Positions 1-5,497 of a stretch of 5,497 nt of DNA are shown piece after piece. Within the stretch, counting starts at the first letter, position 1. Every line of letters starts with the position of its first letter. The stretch is from Nitrospiraceae bacterium (lineage in GTDB: Bacteria; Nitrospirota; Nitrospiria; Nitrospirales; Nitrospiraceae), in the NCBI GenBank assembly GCA_011391455.1, contig JAABQN010000143.1, positions 1 to 5,497 on the forward strand. Direction: 5' to 3'. The notes under the pieces were generated by a model that saw nothing but the letters and a program-made list of their open reading frames with translations, did not search any database and was not told the origin of the DNA. The translations under genes and the position numbers were made by a program.

Positions 1-73
1 ACAGCATGTGGTCATGACCGAGTCCAGATCGCTGGCCTCGAAGGGGAAGCCCTGTGCAAACTAGCCATTTTCT
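1..73 (+). other. Upstream flank, no gene resolved
   Basis: The second frame is open from the window edge to a TAG at 62-64 and would give a tail ending in LASKGKPCAN. In this neighbourhood rpmH (ribosomal protein L34) usually precedes rnpA, but this tail does not look like the Arg/Lys-rich end of L34, so I do not assign it. No clear promoter or terminator hairpin is visible. The open frame may be chance or the end of an unidentified upstream gene. Confidence 0.2.
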
Positions 74-448
74 ATGGTGATGGCGATGTCACATGGTGGG
101 GGCGATAAAGATCTGTTCTTGAAACGCAGCCGCGACATTGAGTATGCCAAGGAGCACGGAAGCCGTATCTCGACCGCCCTGTTTAATATGATAGTTTGCC
201 GGACTGACGGGATTGGCAGCCGGGTCGGTATTGTGGTGGGGAAACGGTTCGGTATAGCCGTCAGCCGGAATAGGGTAAAGCGCCTGTTTCGGGAACTGAC
301 ACGGCAACTGCGTGGTCAATTGCTCCCTGGGCTGGACCTTGTGGTCTTCCCCAAGCGGGATTCAATTGTGCAGCCCTTTGCCGTTTTGAAAGGGGTGTGG
401 CTGTCGGCGCTTCAGCGTCAACAGTTGCTGCGTATTCATGAGGATTAG
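74..448 (+). CDS. rnpA: Ribonuclease P protein component
   Basis: This is the small basic protein subunit of RNase P, which binds the catalytic RNA and helps it remove the 5' leader of precursor tRNAs in the cytoplasm. The frame encodes 124 residues, normal to slightly long for the family (about 110-125). The family signature is clear: SRNRVKRLFRE at residues 64-74 is the conserved RNR helix, preceded by the strand VGIVVGKRFG (51-60). LKRSRDIEYAKEHG (about 16-29) matches the usual N-terminal start of the fold. The start is uncertain: in-frame ATGs lie at 74, 80 and 86. The ATG at 86 has a GGTGA (76-80) five bases upstream, whereas the one at 74 has no good ribosome site. The N-terminus may therefore be four residues shorter. 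Gene order rnpA then yidC supports the call. The usual partner yidD is not recognisable downstream. Confidence 0.95.
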   Translation: MVMAMSHGGGDKDLFLKRSRDIEYAKEHGSRISTALFNMIVCRTDGIGSRVGIVVGKRFGIAVSRNRVKRLFRELTRQLRGQLLPGLDLVVFPKRDSIVQPFAVLKGVWLSALQRQQLLRIHED

Positions 449-491
449 CGTAGTGCGTCTTACACTTCTTGGCATATCCCGTTCGCTTTGA
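438..491 (+). pseudogene. Possible yidD remnant (17 codons), doubtful
   Basis: An ATG at 438 overlaps the end of rnpA, as yidD starts often do, and reads MRISVVRLTLLGISRSL before a TGA at 489-491. The hydrophobic start resembles a YidD N-terminus only loosely. The YidD hallmark (a CRFxPTCSxY-like stretch) is absent from all frames of the 194-bp gap to yidC. From about 450 the frame runs into an inverted-repeat element, so most of these codons belong to the repeat. This is either a yidD gene destroyed by the repeat or a chance frame, and I cannot tell which. Confidence 0.2.
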
Positions 492-583
492 ACTTGTCGA
501 AGGGCTCATGGTTCTGATGGCTTCCGTTCATGCTTCGACAGGCTCAGCACGAACGGTGTGTAAGGCCATTTCTGACGCACTAC
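450..583. repeat. Composite intergenic inverted-repeat element
   Basis: The outer ends are perfect 10-base inverted repeats, GTAGTGCGTC (450-459) and GACGCACTAC (574-583). Inside lie two related 33-base modules in opposite orientation, at 479-511 and 524-556, matching at about 22 of 33 positions when one is reversed. They share the cores CTTGTCGAAG and CTTCGACAGG and begin with CCGTTC. The distances from outer end to module are nearly equal (19 and 17 bases), so the whole unit is almost symmetric and about 134 bp long. TAGCG occurs at 446-450 and 586-590, close to both ends, a possible target duplication. The modules resemble the dispersed palindromic repeats (GTTCGTGCTGAGC...TGTCGAAG type) seen between genes in many bacterial genomes. 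No transposase is present, so if mobile it would be a MITE-like, non-autonomous element. Confidence 0.75.
524..556. repeat. Hairpin module of the intergenic repeat
   Basis: Within the second module, CCGTTCATGCT (524-534) pairs with AGCACGAACGG (546-556) at 10 of 11 positions around an 11-base loop, giving a strong stem. There is no T-run after it (GTGTGTAAGG follows), so it does not look like an intrinsic terminator. In the rnpA-yidC transcript it would form a stable structure that could affect RNA processing or stability. That role is inference. Confidence 0.7.
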
Positions 584-626
584 ACTAGCGTTCGCCAGAC
601 GTACTAGGATTGCAATTAGTCATATC

Positions 627-630
627 GGAG
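627..630 (+). promoter_or_regulatory. Ribosome binding site of yidC
   Basis: GGAG lies 12 bases before the ATG at 643. The spacing is longer than the usual 5-9 bases, but no better motif or nearer start exists, and the ATG gives a protein beginning exactly at the membrane anchor expected for YidC. Confidence 0.5.
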
Positions 631-642
631 TAGCGGTTTATT

Positions 643-2349
643 ATGGACAAACGCGTTGTCGTCTTTCTGGTTCTATCGTTAGCGATCATCCTGGGATTCG
701 ATCTGTTTATTAGACAGATGGGATGGGCTCCTGACCAGAATCATCCTCAGCCCCCTACTGAGGATGCCGCTGGCCCTGGCTCCTCCACGGAACTAGAGCC
801 GGCACCCGCCCCCGGGATAGGCAAGGACAGCGGTTCGACCGGTTCGAGCCTATCATCCAAATCCGGTCAAAAATCAGGCACTTCCTCTTCGGATACTTCA
901 CCGACAATATTGGAACAGACGGTGACGATTGAAACCGACCTGGTTCGGGTCGGACTGTCGAATCGTGGTGGGGTGATTCGAACATGGGAGCTGAAGCGGT
1001 ACCACACGTCGCCCCCGGAAAAAAAGCCGGTGCAGCTCGTTTATCATGGGGGGAAATTCAAGGGTCCACTCTCGCTTACCGTCACAAACGCCGACGCCGA
1101 CAGAACAATTCGTGATGGCCTCTATACTATTGAAAAGGATTTTACCAGCCTCGATGCTTCCCATCCTGTCGGCCATGTCACGATGCAGTTCCACGATCCA
1201 ATCACCCATATCGGTGTGGAGAAAAAGCTGACCTTTCATCACGATAGTTATGTGGTGGATGTATCAGTGGCCTTGGAAGGAGTGCCCGACCCCTATGATG
1301 TCGTGTTGGGGACGAACTTCGGAATTGTGGAATGGGGTACTGGGTTTATCGGTGTGATCGGATCAGCTTCCCAGGTGGACGAGGTAATTGAGAATAAGAC
1401 ACCGGAAAAGGAGCTTGAGCGGAAGGGGACGGTTCAGTGGGCCGCCATGCATGACAAATATTTTCTCTCCGTGTTTTTGCCGAAACAGGGCACGTCCGTG
1501 CTGGTCAAGACAGAGGGCGAACAGATTGTGTCGACCGGGGTACAGATGCCCGCACCGGGGGGCGCCCCCGTCGCTCTTCAGCTTTATGCAGGCCCAAAGG
1601 AGTACGACACGCTTCGCTCGATGAACGCGGGCTTGGAAGATATGATCGATTTCGGATTCTTCATCTTCGGCAGTTGGTCTTTTGTGAAAGCGATCGCGAA
1701 GCCGATCTTTTATATATTGCGGTTTATCCATGACTATATCCCCAACTATGGGATCAGCATCATCCTGCTAACCTGTGCCATCAAGATCCTCTTCGTGCCG
1801 TTGCAATACAAGAGCTATAAGTCGATGAGAATGATGCGGGTGATTCAACCGAAGATCAAAGAGGTCCAGGAGAAATACAAGGGTGATCGAGACCGTCTCA
1901 ATAAAGAGTTGATGAAGCTCTATCGGGAGCAGAAAGTGAATCCGCTGGGTGGCTTTCTCCCGATGTTCTTGCAGATGCCGGTCTTCATAGCCCTGTTCAA
2001 CGTCCTCTATACATCGATCGATTTACGCCAAGCCCCTTTCATGCTCTGGGTGACAGATTTATCGCTGCAGGATCCCTTTTATGTGTTGCCGATCCTTATG
2101 GGGGCGACGATGTTTATCCAACAGAAAATTACGCCCACCACGATGGATCCGACACAGGCGAAGATCATGTTGGTGCTCCCGATTGGTCTGACATTCCTGT
2201 TCGTGAATTTCCCTGCAGGCCTTGTGTTGTATTGGGTGACGAACAATGTCCTAACCATCTCTCAGCAATTGATCACGGATCGTTTTCTGTTGAACGACAA
2301 GGCCCTGGCCTCAGCAGGGGCTGAGCAGAGCAGCAGCCCGAACGCATAG
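643..2349 (+). CDS. yidC: Membrane protein insertase YidC
   Basis: YidC inserts and folds inner-membrane proteins, alone or with the Sec translocon. The 568-residue length is typical of the Gram-negative form. Residues 5-23 form the first membrane anchor. Residues 31-90 are a Pro/Ser/Gly/Thr-rich linker. About 91-330 is the periplasmic beta domain, starting TIETDLVRVGLSNRGG. The conserved insertase core follows: TM2 about 367-388, a charged cytoplasmic hairpin about 389-430 (MRMMRVIQPKIKEVQEKY), TM3 about 435-457 after KVNPLGG, TM4 about 477-493 and the C-terminal TMs about 507-540 (FPAGLVLYWVTNN). LRQAPFMLW and QDPFYVLPILMG match the family closely. At the hydrophilic-groove position, where E. 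coli has Arg366, this protein has Lys381 (CAIKILFVPLQ), keeping the positive charge. The short tail rich in Ser and Ala is not strongly basic. The gene lies downstream of rnpA, as expected, but yidD is missing between them. Confidence 0.97.
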   Translation: MDKRVVVFLVLSLAIILGFDLFIRQMGWAPDQNHPQPPTEDAAGPGSSTELEPAPAPGIGKDSGSTGSSLSSKSGQKSGTSSSDTSPTILEQTVTIETDLVRVGLSNRGGVIRTWELKRYHTSPPEKKPVQLVYHGGKFKGPLSLTVTNADADRTIRDGLYTIEKDFTSLDASHPVGHVTMQFHDPITHIGVEKKLTFHHDSYVVDVSVALEGVPDPYDVVLGTNFGIVEWGTGFIGVIGSASQVDEVIENKTPEKELERKGTVQWAAMHDKYFLSVFLPKQGTSVLVKTEGEQIVSTGVQMPAPGGAPVALQLYAGPKEYDTLRSMNAGLEDMIDFGFFIFGSWSFVKAIAKPIFYILRFIHDYIPNYGISIILLTCAIKILFVPLQYKSYKSMRMMRVIQPKIKEVQEKYKGDRDRLNKELMKLYREQKVNPLGGFLPMFLQMPVFIALFNVLYTSIDLRQAPFMLWVTDLSLQDPFYVLPILMGATMFIQQKITPTTMDPTQAKIMLVLPIGLTFLFVNFPAGLVLYWVTNNVLTISQQLITDRFLLNDKALASAGAEQSSSPNA

Positions 2350-2363
2350 GCGTCTCCTTGGTT

Positions 2364-2444
2364 GGTCTATCTGGTTTATCTGGTCTGTCTCGTTTGTTTG
2401 GTTGAACCAGATAGACCAGATAAACCACATGAACAAGACAGGCT
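2364..2444. repeat. 9-bp unit repeat array forming a large hairpin
   Basis: From 2364 the sequence reads in 9-base steps: GGTCTATCT, GGTTTATCT, GGTCTGTCT, CGTTTGTTT. After GGTTGAACC (2400-2408) it turns into the reverse complement units AGATAGACC, AGATAAACC, then degenerate ACATGAACA and AGACAGGCT. Arms 2373-2394 and 2405-2426 pair at 20 of 22 positions (one difference is a G-U pair in RNA) around a 10-base loop (2395-2404). There is no T-run directly after the stem, so a Rho-independent terminator is unlikely. The forward frame reads as LVY/LVC tripeptides, an artefact of the 9-base period. It is likely an intergenic repeat of a dispersed family. Its function is unknown. Confidence 0.8.
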
Positions 2445-2472
2445 GGCGAACTTTTTCAGCATCCTGAGAGTG

Positions 2473-2478
2473 AAAGAG
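2473..2478 (+). promoter_or_regulatory. Weak ribosome binding site of mnmE
   Basis: AAAGAG lies five bases before the ATG at 2484, one mismatch from AAGGAG. It is the only ribosome-site-like motif near this start. The ATG also gives the expected MnmE N-terminus ([22 protein letters not shown]). Confidence 0.4.
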
Positions 2479-2483
2479 ACGTC

Positions 2484-3911
2484 ATGCTTGGAGGACTCGG
2501 AGACACGATTTGTGCCATTGCCACCCCCGCAGGCGAGGGCGGTATTGGGATCGTTCGTCTGAGTGGTCCTCATGCGCTTGCTGTCGCCTCCCAAGTAGTT
2601 CGGCTTCGGTCTGGTGATCCCCTCTCATCGGTTCCCTCCCATACACTGCATCTTGCCGATCTTATAATCCCCCCTTCGCAGAATCAGAAAGGGACGCTCA
2701 TCCTTCACAAACGCCTGCCTGTATCGGGCCTACTCGATGAAGCGCTCGTGGTCTATATGAAAGGGCCTCGATCGTATACGGCAGAGGACGTGGTGGAGAT
2801 TCAATCTCATGGCGGAGCATTGGTGCTGGGGATGGTTTGCACGGTATGCATTGAGTCGGGCGCACGGATGGCGGAGCCAGGAGAGTTTACGAAGCGGGCC
2901 TTTCTCAACGGGCGCTTAGATCTTTCCCAGGCGGAAGCGGTACTCGATACGATCAGGGCCACATCATCCGCCGGATTGAATATCGCTCAACGCCAACTAC
3001 GGGGTGATCTCGCTCGCGAGGTGGAACAGGCTCGGACCTCTCTTCTGACGGTATTGGCCCATGTGGAAGCGGGGATTGATTTTGTGGGCGAAGATATTTC
3101 CTTTCTGCAACGCGATGAACTGGTGCGCATCGTGGGCGAGGCCTGTTCGGTGGTTCAGAGGATGGAAACCACGGCGCAGGAGGGCCGGATCTTGCGGGAA
3201 GGCGCGCGAGTCGTCATCCTTGGCCGACCGAATGTCGGCAAATCCAGCCTATTGAACCGTCTGCTGAGGGAAGAACGGGCGATTGTGACGGCCATTCCCG
3301 GGACGACGAGGGATGCGATTGAGGAATCTATCGATCTAGACGGGGTGATGATTCGTTTGGTTGATACGGCAGGAGTGCGTGAAACGGACGATATTGTCGA
3401 GCAGGAAGGGATTAAACGGACGCGTGCTGCACAGAATGAGGCGGACCTCCTATTAGTGGTCGTGGATGGCAGCATGCTCCTCACAAACGATGATCGGGCG
3501 CTCTTGAGCGCAGCCAGGGGTCGTAAGCATATAGTGATCCTGAACAAGGCGGATCTTGCCGTGACAGTGGAAACTGATGCCGCGCTTGAGAGCCACCCGG
3601 TATTTGTTGTTTCGGCTAAAACAGGCTTGGGGATTGAGACGGTGAAGTCGGCTCTTCGCGCTCAGCTTGTGTCCGAGGGCTTTGAGGCAGCGGAGGGCGT
3701 CACGGTGACGAACGTACGGCATCGTGATGCGTTGCGCCGGGCAGGTGAATCCCTGGGCCAGGCTCTCGAATCCGTGCAGTGCGGGATGGCCGGAGAGTTT
3801 GTCTCGATCGATGTGCGCGCCGCTGCCGACGCACTCGGAGAAATTACGGGCGCTATTACGACAGACGAGATTCTCGGCCGAATCTTTTCAGAGTTCTGTA
3901 TCGGGAAGTAG
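2484..3911 (+). CDS. mnmE: tRNA modification GTPase MnmE
   Basis: MnmE (TrmE) is a potassium-dependent GTPase that dimerises and works with MnmG to place an aminomethyl or carboxymethylaminomethyl group on C5 of wobble U34 in certain tRNAs, using a folate-derived one-carbon unit. The 475 residues are slightly above the usual 450-465. The N-terminal folate-binding domain (about 6-140) contains EIQSHGG and [23 protein letters not shown] helical domain surrounds the inserted G domain (about 240-395): G1 GRPNVGKSS 247-255, G2 GTTRD 273-277, G3 DTAG 294-297, G4 NKAD 354-357, G5 SAK 377-379. Asn250 matches the potassium-binding Asn226 of E. coli, and Glu306 aligns with catalytic Glu282. The C-terminus FCIGK carries the conserved Cys472. 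A loop at about 62-82 in the N-terminal domain is longer than in E. coli. mnmG follows after 13 bases, so the two partner genes are probably co-transcribed. Confidence 0.98.
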   Translation: MLGGLGDTICAIATPAGEGGIGIVRLSGPHALAVASQVVRLRSGDPLSSVPSHTLHLADLIIPPSQNQKGTLILHKRLPVSGLLDEALVVYMKGPRSYTAEDVVEIQSHGGALVLGMVCTVCIESGARMAEPGEFTKRAFLNGRLDLSQAEAVLDTIRATSSAGLNIAQRQLRGDLAREVEQARTSLLTVLAHVEAGIDFVGEDISFLQRDELVRIVGEACSVVQRMETTAQEGRILREGARVVILGRPNVGKSSLLNRLLREERAIVTAIPGTTRDAIEESIDLDGVMIRLVDTAGVRETDDIVEQEGIKRTRAAQNEADLLLVVVDGSMLLTNDDRALLSAARGRKHIVILNKADLAVTVETDAALESHPVFVVSAKTGLGIETVKSALRAQLVSEGFEAAEGVTVTNVRHRDALRRAGESLGQALESVQCGMAGEFVSIDVRAAADALGEITGAITTDEILGRIFSEFCIGK

Positions 3912-3914
3912 GAC

Positions 3915-3918
3915 AAGG
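3915..3918 (+). promoter_or_regulatory. Ribosome binding site of mnmG
   Basis: AAGG lies six bases before the ATG at 3925, inside the 13-base gap after the mnmE stop. This close spacing supports translation of both partners from one mRNA and decides for this ATG over an in-frame TTG at 3919. Confidence 0.6.
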
Positions 3919-3924
3919 TTGAAC

Positions 3925-5497
3925 ATGGGACAGTCTGTTGACGTCATTGTGGTGGGCGGGGGTCATGCCGGCTGCGAAGCCGCCTTGGCTGCGGCGCGCA
4001 TGGGTGCCCACACCTTACTGCTCACGATGGATCGTGACCGAATCGCACAGATGTCGTGCAACCCGGCAATCGGGGGAATCGCCAAAGGACATCTGGTAAA
4101 GGAAATCGATGCGCTGGGCGGAGAAATGGCGCGGAACACCGATCAAGCCGGCATCCAGTTCCGCTTCATCAACACGAGCAAAGGTCCGGCGGTGCGGGCC
4201 CTCCGCGTCCAATGCGACAAGAAGCTGTACCGAGACGCCATGCAACGAACGTTGGGCCTACAAGCAGGGCTGACGATCGGTGAAGGGACGGTCGATCGCT
4301 TGCTGACGCATGCCGGCGCGATTACAGGTGTGGTGACAGACCGCGGCGATCACATACAGGCAAAAGCTGTTATTCTGACATCAGGAACATTTCTTAAGGG
4401 ACTTATCCATGTCGGTCTGAATCATTTTCCTGCGGGACGAGCCGGAGAGGCGTCAGCCGAACATCTGTCCGATTGTATGCGCGACCTGGGATTCGAAGTG
4501 GGCCGGCTCAAAACCGGTACGCCTCCTCGCTTGGACGGAGCCACTATCGATTTTTCCGTAATGGCGCCTCAGCCGGGCGATGATCCGCCGGTGCCGTTTT
4601 CGTATCGCACCGACCGGATTGCCAACCGTCAGCTCCCTTGTCATTTGACTCATACCAACCGTGCAACGCACGAACTGATCCAGCGCAATCTTGACCGGTC
4701 ACCGCTCTACAGCGGCATTATTGAGTCGGTAGGGCCTCGGTATTGCCCATCGATTGAAGACAAAGTCGTGCGTTTTGCCGACAAAGAACGCCACCAGGTC
4801 TTTATTGAGCCTGAAGGGTTGGATAGCCGTGAGTTTTATCCCAACGGAATTTCCACTAGTTTGCCGGTTGATGTCCAGGCCGGAATTCTGAAAACGATTC
4901 CCGGGTTAGAGCAAGCCACCATGCTCAAGCCTGGCTATGCGGTTGAATACGACTACTTTCCACCACGGCAACTGCACCAGACCCTGGAGACTAAGCTGTT
5001 AAATGGTCTCTACCACGCGGGGCAAATCAATGGGACTTCCGGATATGAGGAAGCAGCGGCGCAGGGCCTCATGGCTGGGATTAATGCAGTCCTTAAACTT
5101 CGAGCCGAGCCCCCATTACTGCTCGACCGATCGCAAGCTTATATCGGTGTTTTAATTGATGATCTTATTACAAAAGACGCACGTGAGCCCTATCGCATGT
5201 TTACATCACGGGCAGAATACCGCCTACTATTGCGTCATGGAAATGCTGACCTTCGATTAACTGAAACTGGACGGATGGTAGGATTGATTTGCGATGAAGT
5301 CTATGAAAAATTTAAGATAAAACAGCAGGCAATAGAATCTGAGCTCTTACGCCTCGAAGAGTTTCGACCAAAACTCACGGAAGCTGTTCGTAGACGTCTA
5401 GCCCATATTCAGATTCAGGATATTTCTGGGCCCTGTACCGCAGCTCAACTTTTGCGGCGCCAGGAGGCACATTATAAGCCTCTGTTAGAGGCGCTTG
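3925..5497 (+). CDS. mnmG: MnmG tRNA U34 modification enzyme, 3' truncated
   Basis: MnmG (GidA) is the FAD- and NADH-dependent partner of MnmE in forming cmnm5U or nm5U at tRNA position 34. The frame is open for 524 codons to the window edge. Family members have about 620-630 residues, so roughly the last 100 are outside the window. The N-terminal FAD motif is [12 protein letters not shown] (9-20). [17 protein letters not shown] (44-60) carries Cys45, equivalent to E. coli Cys47. The first GidA signature [15 protein letters not shown] lies at 270-284, with Cys274 equivalent to catalytic Cys277. The second signature, [21 protein letters not shown], spans 365-385. [27 protein letters not shown] (412-438) is the conserved stretch before the C-terminal helical domain that contacts MnmE. 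No frameshift or missing key residue is seen. Bases about 5161-5400 are markedly AT-richer than the rest of the gene. Confidence 0.98.
   Translation, partial: MGQSVDVIVVGGGHAGCEAALAAARMGAHTLLLTMDRDRIAQMSCNPAIGGIAKGHLVKEIDALGGEMARNTDQAGIQFRFINTSKGPAVRALRVQCDKKLYRDAMQRTLGLQAGLTIGEGTVDRLLTHAGAITGVVTDRGDHIQAKAVILTSGTFLKGLIHVGLNHFPAGRAGEASAEHLSDCMRDLGFEVGRLKTGTPPRLDGATIDFSVMAPQPGDDPPVPFSYRTDRIANRQLPCHLTHTNRATHELIQRNLDRSPLYSGIIESVGPRYCPSIEDKVVRFADKERHQVFIEPEGLDSREFYPNGISTSLPVDVQAGILKTIPGLEQATMLKPGYAVEYDYFPPRQLHQTLETKLLNGLYHAGQINGTSGYEEAAAQGLMAGINAVLKLRAEPPLLLDRSQAYIGVLIDDLITKDAREPYRMFTSRAEYRLLLRHGNADLRLTETGRMVGLICDEVYEKFKIKQQAIESELLRLEEFRPKLTEAVRRRLAHIQIQDISGPCTAAQLLRRQEAHYKPLLEAL

Noticed and set aside
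1..73. End of rpmH (L34) before rnpA
   Set aside because: The expected neighbour by synteny, but the open frame ending at 62-64 lacks the Arg/Lys-rich L34 ending, so it was left unassigned.
1..642. DnaA boxes or replication origin near rnpA
   Set aside because: No TTATNCACA-type cluster or AT-rich unwinding region is visible on either strand in this part.
2364..2444. CRISPR array
   Set aside because: The units are only 9 bases, directly adjacent and inverted in the second half, with no spacers and no cas genes.
2373..2460. Intrinsic terminator after yidC
   Set aside because: The hairpin 2373-2426 is followed by ACATGAACA and not by a T-run. The CTTTTT at 2451-2456 is about 25 bases away with no stem next to it.
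2362..2562. 66-residue frame beginning with LVYLVYLVCLVCLV tripeptides
   Set aside because: The periodic peptide comes from the 9-base DNA repeat, the frame continues into mnmE out of frame, and there is no ribosome site or conserved domain.
3155..3547. 130-residue antisense frame inside mnmE
   Set aside because: It lies opposite the highly conserved G domain of mnmE, has no domain that I recognise, and looks like a codon-bias shadow.

Overview
The window holds a conserved bacterial housekeeping block, all on the plus strand: rnpA, yidC, mnmE and mnmG, the last cut by the right edge. This is the classic neighbourhood found near the replication origin in many bacteria (rpmH-rnpA-yidD-yidC-mnmE-mnmG-rsmG-parA-parB). 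Base composition is moderately GC-rich. YidC is the long Gram-negative form with a periplasmic domain. Two short families of intergenic palindromic repeats are also present. Together these suggest a Gram-negative of the Nitrospirota (Nitrospira-like) type, but that assignment rests on general resemblance and has not been tested.

Layout. Bases 1-73 are upstream flank with no gene I can identify. Bases 74-448 encode the RNase P protein. Bases 449-642 are an intergenic region filled by a composite inverted-repeat element of about 134 bp (450-583), sitting where yidD is normally found. No YidD signature can be read there. A 17-codon reading frame overlapping the rnpA stop could be a yidD remnant or chance. 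Bases 643-2349 encode YidC. Bases 2350-2483 hold a second, different repeat: 9-bp units (GGTYTRTCT) arranged as a large hairpin (2373-2426). Bases 2484-3911 encode MnmE. Bases 3925-5497 encode the first 524 residues of MnmG, with no internal stop.

How the genes work together. RnpA supports tRNA 5' maturation. MnmE and MnmG form one complex that modifies U34 of certain tRNAs, and their 13-bp spacing fits co-translation from one mRNA. YidC inserts and folds inner-membrane proteins. The coding content is ordinary. The points worth a second look are the two intergenic repeat elements, the missing yidD, a lysine in place of the usual hydrophilic-groove arginine in YidC, and an AT-richer patch in the 3' part of mnmG. 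I found no convincing sign of a new biological system.
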